64,000 bases of DNA, from contig NZ_CP080383.1 of NCBI RefSeq assembly GCF_019443325.1, positions 930,001 to 994,000 on the forward strand, read 5' to 3'. Numbering within the stretch: position 1 is the stretch's first letter; each line of letters starts with the position of its first letter. Shown one piece after another: positions 45,327 to 54,170 of this stretch. The DNA is from Cryobacterium sp. PAMC25264. Its GTDB lineage: Bacteria > Actinomycetota > Actinomycetes > Actinomycetales > Microbacteriaceae. The notes beneath the pieces were generated by a model. That model did no database searches. It had not been told where the DNA came from and saw nothing but the letters and a program-made list of their open reading frames with translations. A program made the translations under genes and the position numbers.

Positions 45327-46274
45327 ATGGATGACAGGGCTCTTCTCGAATTGATCTACCGCAGCCGCCCGGAAACCGTGGCGGCGCTGGCCACCACGGC
45401 GCACACGGATACGGGTGAGGTCGCCGACGCCGTTGCGCGGCTCGCGCGGGCCGGTGCGATCTCGGTTCGCGATGACACGATTGCGTACGCGACGCCGGCA
45501 CTGTGGACGGCCGATGTTGTGCAGCAGGAGGTGCGTGCGCTGCAGCAGGCGGCGAGCGAGGCCGCCTCGCGCATCGAGACGCTCGTTGCCGAGCTGCCGG
45601 CTCTGTTGCGGCACTGGGCTGTGGGCGAGGCATCCGGTGATCTCGTCCCCATTTTCGTGCGTCACGGGCCGCAGGCGGCAGAAGACCTCTGGTACGACAT
45701 TGCGCGGGACGAGAGCGACACCGCCTGGGCAGTGCTTCCGGACCTCGGGCGCTACCTGCAGAGCGATCCCGCGCGCGCCGGTCGTTTCGCCGAGGTGTTC
45801 GCCGGCCTGCGGTCGGTGCGAGCCCTTGTGCCGCGTTCGTTGGCAGAGGACACCCGCCTCGTGGCGATAGCCGCGCGCTACGCGGCCGTCGGGGTGGAGT
45901 TCCGCCTTCTCGACGACCTGCCCAGTTGGTTCTGGATCGACGGAGAGGTGCTCGCGTTACCGATCGACTGGGGCGAGGGGTGGCCAACCAGTGTCGTCGG
46001 GGTTCGGAGCGCGGCCCTTGCCGAGCTGGGCCGAAGCCTGTTCCGCGAGCTCTGGCGTCGCGGTGAGCCAATCGGCGGGGTGGAACAGCCGTGGGTGCCG
46101 CTTCTGGCGCTGATGAGGCAGGGTGTCACCCTCGACGCGGCCTCTCGCAGGCTCGGGATCAATCCGCGAACGGGTCGGCGTCGCGTTGCGGCGGCGATGG
46201 AGCAATACGGCGTGTCGACCTTGTTCGCCTTGGGGGTGGCGTGGGCCGCGGATGGAACGCCCACAGAACGTTGA
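45327..46274 (+). CDS. TrmB/LuxR-type regulator
   Basis: 315 residues. The N-terminal winged HTH (LLELIYRSRPETVAAL) and C-terminal LuxR-like HTH (LMRQGVTLDAASRRLGINPRTGRRRVAAAMEQYGV) flank a phospholipase-D-like/TrmB sensor region. This layout occurs in actinobacterial helix-turn-helix regulators divergent from hydrolase genes; here it is divergent from the serine hydrolase at 45166. Confidence 0.75.
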   Translation: MDDRALLELIYRSRPETVAALATTAHTDTGEVADAVARLARAGAISVRDDTIAYATPALWTADVVQQEVRALQQAASEAASRIETLVAELPALLRHWAVGEASGDLVPIFVRHGPQAAEDLWYDIARDESDTAWAVLPDLGRYLQSDPARAGRFAEVFAGLRSVRALVPRSLAEDTRLVAIAARYAAVGVEFRLLDDLPSWFWIDGEVLALPIDWGEGWPTSVVGVRSAALAELGRSLFRELWRRGEPIGGVEQPWVPLLALMRQGVTLDAASRRLGINPRTGRRRVAAAMEQYGVSTLFALGVAWAADGTPTER

Positions 46275-46333
46275 TCGGTGGTTTTCGATGCCCAAAAGCT
46301 CCACTAAGCCGTTGCTCGAACTACTGTTGCCGT

Positions 46334-46990
46334 ATGCTCACAATCGATCCGCTGCCCCACCGCCCCGCCCCGGATAACCCCTCCGGCAAGCTGATTCTTC
46401 TGCGTCATGGTGAGACGGAGTGGTCGAAGAGTGGCAAGCACACGGGCCTCACGGATGTTCCGCTCACTGCCAGAGGCGAGGACCTCGCTCGCGGTGCGGG
46501 CCGGTTGGTGGCCGATTACGATTTCACGCTCGTGCTGACCTCGCCCCTCCAGCGCGCGCGACAGACTGCAGAGCTCGCAGGCCTGGACGCCGAGGTCGAC
46601 CCGTTCCTCGTGGAGTGGGACTACGGCGGGTACGAGGGACGCACGACGCGCGAGATCCGTAAGGAACTCGGCTACAACTGGAGCGCCTTCACCCACGGCG
46701 TGATTCGTGGAGAGACGCCCGGCGAAACGGTCGAAGAGGTCGCCGCCCGCGCATCCCGGGTGCTCACGCGGGTGCTGCCGGCGATGGAAAAGGGAGATGT
46801 CGCCCTGATCGCGCACGGCCACTTCCTGCGCATCCTGACCGCCGTGTACCTGAGGCTCGCCCCTCGCTTCGGCGCTCAAATCACCCTCGACGCCGGATCG
46901 GTCTCCGTGCTCAGCTACTACCGCGAGCAGCCGGCCATCCTGTCGTGGAACTACGGAGCCGAACTGCCCATGGAGCCCTCGGAGTCGTAA
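46334..46990 (+). CDS. Histidine phosphatase (phosphoglycerate mutase-like)
   Basis: 218 residues. Catalytic LLRHGETEWS with the phospho-acceptor His, SPLQRARQTAE, EWDYGGYEG and IAHGHFLRIL (second His). The EWDYGGYEG variant is that of acid phosphatase/phosphoglycerate-mutase-like proteins of actinobacteria. Cytosolic. An open frame runs through it antisense; that is the read-through tail of the neighbouring membrane gene and not a gene. Confidence 0.92.
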   Translation: MLTIDPLPHRPAPDNPSGKLILLRHGETEWSKSGKHTGLTDVPLTARGEDLARGAGRLVADYDFTLVLTSPLQRARQTAELAGLDAEVDPFLVEWDYGGYEGRTTREIRKELGYNWSAFTHGVIRGETPGETVEEVAARASRVLTRVLPAMEKGDVALIAHGHFLRILTAVYLRLAPRFGAQITLDAGSVSVLSYYREQPAILSWNYGAELPMEPSES

Positions 46991-47027
46991 CTCACCGATC
47001 GATGGGCCCATCAGCCGGGTGGGGAGG

Positions 47028-47698
47028 TTAGAAGCTCCCGATGCCTTGCCGATCAGCACGACCCCGATCACCAGCAGCAGCACGGCCATGACGGTGGCGT
47101 TGTTGTGCAGGAGCCACCGGCGGAGGGATTCCAGAGGACCGGCCATCCGCGCGGACGCGACGAGGTACGCGATGACGGGGCCGGCTACCGTCACCGAAGC
47201 GAGCACCGTGTACAGAGCGATCACCACAACGTCTTCACCGACGGTGAGCCCGCCGGATCCAATAGTGACACCCGCGGCAACACCCATCAGGAGGTTCTTC
47301 GGGTTGAGGTCCGACAGCAGAAAACCCAGTCCGAGGCCGCGCGCGGGCGTCATCGAACCGATGGCGGCCATCCACTTCGGCATCGCCGGCTCGGCGTCAC
47401 CGGTCGGTCGCCCGCGCCACTCGCGCAGGGCGAGCAGGAGCAACGCGGCGCCGAGAACGATCTTGATCACACCCGAAATGGGCGCGGATGCATTGGGGTC
47501 ATCGTTTGGGATGATCGACGCCAGTAGCGTGAACAGCACGACGGCGACGATGATGCCGAGGAGCCAGCCGGCGAGGAATCCGATGCTGGTGCCTCGCGCC
47601 TGGGGGGACAGCAGCATCAGGATGGCCGCGATGATGGGGATAGGGCTGATGGCGATCCCGATCGCGAGCGGAAGAATATCCCCGATGACTGAGCCCAT
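47028..47698 (-). pseudogene. GAP-family membrane protein with a probable 1-base deletion near its end
   Basis: About 220 residues with six hydrophobic segments, starting MGSVIGDILPLAIGIAISP and containing LSPQARGTS and LSDLNPKNLLMG, both typical of the GAP/SfpA-like (Sap) exporters. The frame reads LVIGVVLIGKA and then continues for another 250 residues antisense to the phosphatase gene. If one G is restored in GGCAAGGC (47043-47050) the protein ends normally as GKGIGSF at 47028. All membrane segments precede the lesion. Either sequencing error or a recent mutation. Confidence 0.8.
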
Positions 47699-47879
47699 GG
47701 TCAGTCCGCCGGGCCGGAGTAGCAGCTGCTGTGCATGAACGGCTCCCTCCCTGGGTGACGGTTGGCGCGGAGCGCCCCCACCTCGCCTCAGGCAGCCGAC
47801 AAGGTGCTCTGCGGTGCCCACTGTAGGCGGGCTCGCACGCCGGAGCTAGGGCAATTCTGCTTGGCGCTACAAATTTCTG

Positions 47880-47936
47880 TTGCGTGGTCCGCGCCGATTT
47901 GCTACTGTCGAACCGGTTCGAGTCGAACCGGTTCGA
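47880..47936 (+). promoter_or_regulatory. Promoter and tandem LacI operators
   Basis: -35 TTGCGT (47880-47885), 17-base spacer, -10 TACTGT (47903-47908). Directly downstream are two identical 14-base palindromes, TCGAACCGGTTCGA, at 47908-47921 and 47923-47936. The 15-base spacing places both just after the -10 box. CCGG-centred palindromes fit LacI-family operators; the LacI gene starts 22 bases later. Confidence 0.85.
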
Positions 47937-47957
47937 AACATCGTCGATGGAGACCTC

Positions 47958-48980
47958 ATGGCAACAATCGGAGACGTGGCCCGTGTCGCGGGCGTGTCAC
48001 GGAGCACCGCGTCTTACGCGCTTTCCGGCAAACGATCCATTTCCGCTGAGGTGCGCGAAAAGGTCGAGCAGGCCGTGCGCAGTCTGGACTACACACCGAA
48101 CGCCGGAGCGCGCGCGCTGGCGACATCGCACACCAAGGTGATCGGCCTACTGGCTCGGTTCCTCGAAGACGAATTCGCACCGGCGATGCTGCAGTACATT
48201 CTCGGCGTCACCAATCGTGCACGGGAGTGCGGCTACGACACCCTTCTGCTCACGGATGAGGATGGCGTCTCAGCGCTTCGGCGTATCTCGGATTCACGGA
48301 TGGTCGACGGCTTCATTCTGCTCAACGTCGCCGAGAACGACGACCGGCTCGGCATCCTTCGCGATGCTGCGCAACCGGGCGCCCTGGTCGGTCTGCCCGG
48401 CGACCCGAGCGGCATCGACGTCTTCGACCTCGACTTCGCGGCCGCGGGGCGCCTGATGGTTGAGACGCTGCACGCGCTGGGGCACCGGAGCCTCATCCTG
48501 GTCTCCCAGCCCGAGCACGTGCTCGAGCGTGGAGGCGCTTACGTGTCACGGCTGGCAAATTCCGCGCAGGATCGGGCGGCCGAACTCGGGGTGGAACTCC
48601 ACCATCACTTTGCGCCATCGAGCCAGCCGCAGATCGGGTCGGAACTGGCCCGACTTCTCGACGCTCACCCCAGCGCCACCGGTCTGCTGCTGAACAATGA
48701 GGCTGCGGCAGCGGCACTGCCGAGCGTGCTGCACGCCCGAGGCTTGTCGGCCCCGGCAGACATCTCTGTCATCGGTCGTTATTCCGACGATTTCGCCCGC
48801 ACCTTCTCGCTTCCCTACACCGCCATCGACAGCGCCGCAGACGACCTCGGGCGGCGGGCTGTCGAGCGCCTCATCTCCCGCATCGAAAGCACCTCCGATG
48901 CGGCCACACCGATCGTCGATTTGCTCACACCACGCATCGACGACCGCGGCAGTACCGGCCTACCGCCGACCCGTCACTGA
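47958..48980 (+). CDS. LacI-family repressor
   Basis: 340 residues. The N-terminal LacI HTH with hinge (ATIGDVARVAGVSRSTASYALSGKRSISAEVREKVEQAV) and the periplasmic-binding-like sensor domain (Peripla_BP_3) with VIGLLARFLED and ISVIGRYSDDFARTF. Likely autoregulated by the twin operators upstream and controlling the sugar locus that follows. Inducer presumably an arabinofuranoside or its sugar; inferred from the GH127 gene. Confidence 0.93.
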   Translation: MATIGDVARVAGVSRSTASYALSGKRSISAEVREKVEQAVRSLDYTPNAGARALATSHTKVIGLLARFLEDEFAPAMLQYILGVTNRARECGYDTLLLTDEDGVSALRRISDSRMVDGFILLNVAENDDRLGILRDAAQPGALVGLPGDPSGIDVFDLDFAAAGRLMVETLHALGHRSLILVSQPEHVLERGGAYVSRLANSAQDRAAELGVELHHHFAPSSQPQIGSELARLLDAHPSATGLLLNNEAAAAALPSVLHARGLSAPADISVIGRYSDDFARTFSLPYTAIDSAADDLGRRAVERLISRIESTSDAATPIVDLLTPRIDDRGSTGLPPTRH

Positions 48981-49027
48981 CCAACACCAAGAGATTCGGT
49001 ATCCCGGACACGTTCAAGGAGGAACAC

Positions 49028-50287
49028 ATGTTGAGCACCGCGTTTAAAAAGCCCATCGCCATCGCCGTCGCCGCTATCGCGCTCGGAGCCCTCGCGGGCT
49101 GCTCCAGCGCGGGGGATGCCGCGTCGACTGATGCAGCAGGGGGCACCTACACCTGGTGGGACCCGTATCCCCAGCACGAGGAGGGCTCCGACTGGGCCAA
49201 CCGGGTGCAGGCCTGTGGCACGGATGCCGGAGTCACCATCCAACGCACCGCCTACGACACGACATCGCTGACGAATCAGGCGCTGCTCGCCGCGCAGGAA
49301 GGCACCTCTCCGGATGTCATCCTGCTCGACAACCCTGCTGTCTCCACGCTCGCCGACACCGGGATGCTGACCACCACCGACGAACTCGGGCTGGACACAT
49401 CGGCCGTCGACGGCAACCTGCTGGCCGCGGGGGAGCTCGACAGCAAGGACTACGGAGTGCCGGTCGGCGCCAACACGCTCGCCCTGTACTACAACGCCGA
49501 CATCCTGACGGCTGCCGGAGTCGATCCCGCCAGCATCACGAGCTGGGCGGCGCTGACCGATGCCCTCGCCAAGGTCACTGCAGCCGGCAACAAGGGCATC
49601 ACCTTCGCGGGCATCAACACCGAAGAGGGATCCTTTCAGTTCCTGCCCTGGTTCTGGGGCTCCGGCGCAGATCTGACCGAGTTGGATTCCGCCGAGGCTG
49701 TCAGCGCTCTGACGCTCTGGACGGACTGGGTCGACAAGGGCTACGCCCCGCAGTCGGTGATCGGCAACTCGCAGAACACCAGCTGGGAGGAGTTCATCAC
49801 CGGCAATTTCGCCTTCGCCGAGAACGGCACGTGGCAGGTCAACAGCGCCGCCGAGCAGTCCTTCGCCACCGGCGTGATCGAACTGCCCGCCGTCGATTCC
49901 GGGATTGCTCCTGCCCCGACTGGAGGAGAGTTCATCACCGCACCGGTGCAGAAGGACACCGCACGCTACGAGACGACGAAGAAGATCGTTGACTGCATGA
50001 CGACCCCGGACGGCTTCGTCGAAACGGCCAACACCTTCGCCTACTACATCCCGCCGACCAGCGACGGTCAAGACCAGCTGCTTGAAGAGCACCCGGAGCT
50101 CGACACCTGGGTTTCGGCCGTCAAGGCTGCGAAGGGCCGCACCAGCGACAACCTGGGAACCAACTACCCGCTGATCTCCGAGCAGCTGTGGACCGCGGTT
50201 CAGAGCGCCCTCTCGGGTGCGTCATCGCCCCAGGACGCGCTGGCCGCCGCTCAGAAGGCGGCCCTGTCGACGACCGACGGAAAGTAA
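49028..50287 (+). CDS. Sugar ABC transporter substrate-binding lipoprotein
   Basis: 419 residues, with signal and lipobox LAGC (Cys near residue 22). SBP_bac_1 features: WWDPYPQHEEGSDW, YGVPVGANTLALYYNAD and SWEEFITGNFAFAENGTWQ. RBS AGGAGG upstream. It heads the transport part of the LacI-controlled locus. Confidence 0.93.
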   Translation: MLSTAFKKPIAIAVAAIALGALAGCSSAGDAASTDAAGGTYTWWDPYPQHEEGSDWANRVQACGTDAGVTIQRTAYDTTSLTNQALLAAQEGTSPDVILLDNPAVSTLADTGMLTTTDELGLDTSAVDGNLLAAGELDSKDYGVPVGANTLALYYNADILTAAGVDPASITSWAALTDALAKVTAAGNKGITFAGINTEEGSFQFLPWFWGSGADLTELDSAEAVSALTLWTDWVDKGYAPQSVIGNSQNTSWEEFITGNFAFAENGTWQVNSAAEQSFATGVIELPAVDSGIAPAPTGGEFITAPVQKDTARYETTKKIVDCMTTPDGFVETANTFAYYIPPTSDGQDQLLEEHPELDTWVSAVKAAKGRTSDNLGTNYPLISEQLWTAVQSALSGASSPQDALAAAQKAALSTTDGK

Positions 50288-50298
50288 CACCGAGGTAC

Positions 50299-50322
50299 CG
50301 GGGCGGGCGCAGGCCCGCCCCG
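50299..50322 (+). terminator. Intercistronic hairpin after the binding-protein gene
   Basis: CGGGGCGGGC pairs with GCCCGCCCCG over a 4-base loop. As at 27271, it separates a binding-protein gene from downstream genes. Confidence 0.7.
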
Positions 50323-50372
50323 GGCTCCTGATCCGTGGGCTCCAGGCGCCCTGAGCCTCTAACGAAGGAATC

Positions 50373-51343
50373 ATGATGACACTCTCCGCGGCGCCGGCTG
50401 TACTGCCGGCTCCCGAGCCCACGCCGGGCGCCCCTCGCCCCCGGCGTCCACAGGGCGGCGGACGTAGCGGCTCTCGATGGGTGGCGGTCGCGTTCGCGGC
50501 ACCGCTGCTGGTCTACCTGCTCGTGTTCTACGCGTATCCGCTGATCCGCAGCATCGACCTCAGCGTCCACGACTACAACGTGCGAGCTTTTGTGCAGGGA
50601 AACGCCGAATTCGTCGGGCTGAAGAATTACATCGACGTCTTCACCTCGCCGCTGTTTGGGCAGGCGTCCTGGAACACCGTCGTCTTCGTTTTCGGCTCGC
50701 TGATCTTCCAATATGCGCTCGGGCTTGCGCTGGCGGTCTTTTTCCGCGGCAGTTTCCGCCTGAACGGCATCCTCCGAGCACTCTTCCTCGTGCCGTGGCT
50801 CTTGCCCCTGATCGTCTCGGGCTCTGCGTGGTCGTGGATGCTCAACAGCGACAACGGCATCGTCAACGCGTTTTGCAGACTTTCGGCATCGGTCAGATCA
50901 ACTGGCTGACATCGCCCGACACGTCACTCATCGCCGTCATCATCGCCAACATCTGGTTGGGAATTCCCTTCAACCTCGTCATCCTCTACTCCGGCCTGCA
51001 GAACATCTCCGCCGATCTGTACGAAGCGGCATCCCTGGACGGTGCGGGACCATGGCGTCAGTTCTGGAGCATCACCTTCCCGCTCCTTCGCCCGGTGTCG
51101 GCGATCACCCTGCTCTTAGGTCTTGTCTACACCTTGAAGGTGGTCGACATCATTTGGATCATGACCAGTGGTGGTCCGGCGAACTCCACCACCACACTGG
51201 CGATCTGGTCGTACCGTGAAGCCTTCGGAACCGGCCAGCCCGATCTCTCGCCCGCGGCCGCCGTGGGCAACATCCTCATCGTTATCGCGCTGATCTTCGG
51301 GTTCGTCTACCTCAGGATGCAGCGACGTCAGGAGAACTCATGA
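50373..51343 (+). pseudogene. Sugar ABC permease (MalF type) split by a 1-base deletion
   Basis: The first frame (50373-50909) encodes the N-terminal half to WSWMLNSDNGIVNA, then turns into a short nonsense tail. The second half continues in another frame as LQTFGIGQINWLTSPDTSL to the end at 51343, with the EAA loop EAASLDGAGPWRQFWSITFP. Adding one G at about 50870 (GCGTTTTG to GCGGTTTTG) restores a 323-residue six-helix permease. If the lesion is real, the importer of this locus is inactive. Confidence 0.88.
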
Positions 51344-52158
51344 CCGCCCGCCGGCCCGCGTGGAAGACGGCGCTCGGCGTCGTCTTCACCGCTCTGATGC
51401 TGTTCCCGGTCTACTGGATGATCAACGTGTCGTTCACGAAGACCGAGGACCTGCGGCTCAGCCCGCCCCACCTCTTCCCCGTTGATCCGACCCTCGACGG
51501 TTACGCCGAGGTGCTGCGGCAGCAACTGCCGAACCTCGGCACCAGCTTGCTCATCGGGCTGGGTTGCGTGGCCTTGACCGTGATCATCGCGGCTCCGGCC
51601 GCCTACGCGATCTCGCTGTTGAACCTGCGAGGCGGCCACACCCTCAACTTCGTGTTGTTGGTGGCGCAGATGATCCCCGGCGTCGTGATGGCGATGGGCT
51701 TCTACGCCATCTACGTGAGACTGGGCCTCCTGAACAGCGTGTGGGGACTGATCCTCGCCGACTCGACGGTCGCCGTTCCCTTCGGCGTGCTGCTGTTCAC
51801 CGCCTTCATGAGCGGTCTGCCGCGGGAGCTGCTCCAGGCGGCGCGAATGGACGGTGCCAATGCGTGGCGCACCTTCACCGCTGTCGTGATGCCGCTCAGC
51901 CGCAACTCCGCGATCACGGTCGCACTGTTCGCCTTCCTCTGGGCATGGTCGGACTTCGTCTTTGCCTCGACCCTGGCCCGAAACTCGGCGTTGAAGCCGG
52001 TCACCCTGGGGATCTATTCGTACATCGGCAACAACACCACCCAATGGAACGCCATCATGGCCACCGCCGTCGTGGCCTCCATCCCGGCCGCGATTCTGCT
52101 CATCGTCGCCCAGCGCTACGTAGCCGCCGGCGTCACCGCCGGCGCAGTGAAGGATTGA
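51340..52158 (+). CDS. Sugar ABC permease (MalG type)
   Basis: 272 residues, six hydrophobic segments, EAA loop QAARMDGANAWRTFTAVVMP. The start overlaps the preceding permease stop (ATGA). It pairs with the frameshifted MalF-type permease. As in the first locus, no ATPase gene is present. Confidence 0.92.
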   Translation: MTARRPAWKTALGVVFTALMLFPVYWMINVSFTKTEDLRLSPPHLFPVDPTLDGYAEVLRQQLPNLGTSLLIGLGCVALTVIIAAPAAYAISLLNLRGGHTLNFVLLVAQMIPGVVMAMGFYAIYVRLGLLNSVWGLILADSTVAVPFGVLLFTAFMSGLPRELLQAARMDGANAWRTFTAVVMPLSRNSAITVALFAFLWAWSDFVFASTLARNSALKPVTLGIYSYIGNNTTQWNAIMATAVVASIPAAILLIVAQRYVAAGVTAGAVKD

Positions 52159-52162
52159 CCCT

Positions 52163-54097
52163 GTGACCCTGACCGCCACACCAACATCCGAAATCCTCCG
52201 GCCGATGGCTGGCCCGGTGGAACCCGCGACGAGCACCCGCCACGGGGTCGGCGTCGCCGACGTGAGCCTGAACCCCGCGGGTTTCTGGGGTCGTCGTCAA
52301 GCGGTCAATGCCAAAGCCACCCTGGGACACTGCCTGGACTGGATGGAGCGCCTGGGCTGGATCGAGAACTTCGATCGTGTCGCGCGTAGTGAGACCACGG
52401 TGACCCGGCCCGGATGGCAGTTCTCGGATTCGGAGATCTACAAGCTGCTCGAGGCCATGGCGTGGGAGCTCGGCCGAAGCCCTGACCCGGCGCTGACCGC
52501 CGCATTCGAGACCCTGGTGGGGCGGGTCGGCGCGGCCCAAGACGACGATGGTTATGTGAACACGGCGCACGGACATCCGGGGCTGCCGTCACGGTACTCG
52601 GACATGGCGATGGGCCACGAGCTCTACAACACCGGCCATCTGCTGCAGGCCGCCGTGGCACGACTGCGCACCGGGCACGACGATCGACTCGTTCACATCG
52701 CACGACGAGCCGCCGACCAGGTCTGCGAGGAATTCGGGGCCGACGGCCGCAACGAGCTCTGCGGTCACCCCGAAATCGAGGTGGCCCTCGTGGAAGCGGG
52801 ACGCGCGTTCGGCGAACCTCGATACCTCGAGCAGGCCCGCCTGTTCATCGAAAGGCGCGGACACGGCACGCTCCCGGTCCGGCCGCTCCTGTCGGCCGAG
52901 TACTTCCAAGACGACATCCCCGTGCGGGAGGCCACCGTGCTGCGCGGGCACGCCGTGCGAGCCCTCTACCTTGCGTCCGGAGCCCTCGACGTGGCCACCG
53001 AGACCGGTGATCAGGAGCTGGGCGACGCCGTCACCCGGCAATGGGAGAACACGGTCGCCCGCCGCACCTACCTGACTGGAGGCATGGGTTCACGGCACCA
53101 GGATGAAGGCTTCGGCGACGATTGGGAGCTGCCGGCCGACCGTGCTTACTGCGAGACCTGCGCCGGGGTCGGTTCGGTCATGCTCGCCTGGCGGCTGTAC
53201 CTGGTGACGGGCGACTCTCGCTACCCAGATCTCATCGAGCGGACCCTGTTCAATGTCGTGGCCACGTCGCCCAGCGAGGACGGCAAATCGTTCTTCTACG
53301 CCAATCCGCTGCACCAGCGAGAGCCTGGCGCGAGCGCAAGCGACGGAGTCAACAACCGGGCGGAGGGCGGGGTGCGCGCGCCGTGGTTCGACGTCTCGTG
53401 CTGCCCCACCAACGTCGCCCGCACTATTTCATCGCTGGGCTCGTACGTCGCTGCCATCGACAACGGCGGGATCGTGGTGCTCCAGTACGCTGCCGGCGAA
53501 ATCCGAGCGGGCGGTTTCGTGCTGCAGGTGGACACCCGGTACCCCGATGAGGGCACGGTGCGCGTGCGAGTCCTCACTGCGCCCACGGCCGAGTCCCGAC
53601 TTCGGCTACGAATTCCCGGCTGGGCCGACACTGCGACACTGGCGTTGAACAGCGACGACGCGATCGGCGTCGCGCCCGGGTGGGCCGACATCCGACGCAC
53701 GTTCGAACCAGGCGATGAGGTCATTCTGGAGTTGCCCCTCGCTCCGCGGCTCACGTGGCCAGATGCCCGCATCGACGCCGTGCGCGACACGGTCGCCGTG
53801 GAACGGGGACCTCTCGTGCTGTGCGTGGAATCGACGGATCTACCCTCGGATGTACGCATCGAGGAGGTGTGGATTCAGCCCGATCTCGGGCTGACCGCGC
53901 ACGCCGACGGGGCTCAGGCCCACGGCACTGTTGCCGCGAAATCGCCGGGAACCGGGCCGCTTCCCTTCGGCCCGACCCGGCCACACAGCTTAGATTCGAG
54001 GCCGGTTGAGCTCACATTCGTGCCCTACCACCGGTGGGCCGAGCGCGGCCCGGCCACGATGCGCATCTTCCTCCCGGTGGCCTCCACCACCGATTGA
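52163..54097 (+). CDS. GH127 β-L-arabinofuranosidase
   Basis: 644 residues, no signal peptide. The GH127 (DUF1680) catalytic (α/α)6 barrel is complete with its zinc-thiolate site: Glu331 and Cys333 in YCETCAGV and Cys413-Cys414 in VSCCPTNV, matching the Glu-x-Cys and Cys-Cys of the Bifidobacterium HypBA1 enzyme, whose first Cys is the nucleophile. Also AMGHELYNTGHLLQAAVA. The expected reaction is release of β-L-arabinofuranose from short arabino-oligosaccharides inside the cell. The GTG at 52163 follows the permease by 4 bases. Confidence 0.92.
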   Translation: MTLTATPTSEILRPMAGPVEPATSTRHGVGVADVSLNPAGFWGRRQAVNAKATLGHCLDWMERLGWIENFDRVARSETTVTRPGWQFSDSEIYKLLEAMAWELGRSPDPALTAAFETLVGRVGAAQDDDGYVNTAHGHPGLPSRYSDMAMGHELYNTGHLLQAAVARLRTGHDDRLVHIARRAADQVCEEFGADGRNELCGHPEIEVALVEAGRAFGEPRYLEQARLFIERRGHGTLPVRPLLSAEYFQDDIPVREATVLRGHAVRALYLASGALDVATETGDQELGDAVTRQWENTVARRTYLTGGMGSRHQDEGFGDDWELPADRAYCETCAGVGSVMLAWRLYLVTGDSRYPDLIERTLFNVVATSPSEDGKSFFYANPLHQREPGASASDGVNNRAEGGVRAPWFDVSCCPTNVARTISSLGSYVAAIDNGGIVVLQYAAGEIRAGGFVLQVDTRYPDEGTVRVRVLTAPTAESRLRLRIPGWADTATLALNSDDAIGVAPGWADIRRTFEPGDEVILELPLAPRLTWPDARIDAVRDTVAVERGPLVLCVESTDLPSDVRIEEVWIQPDLGLTAHADGAQAHGTVAAKSPGTGPLPFGPTRPHSLDSRPVELTFVPYHRWAERGPATMRIFLPVASTTD

Positions 54098-54170
54098 CCA
54101 CCCGCCCCGCGGTGCGTTGAGTGCAGTGGCACAGCGCATCCCGGGGCATCCACTCCAGGAGACCCATCCC

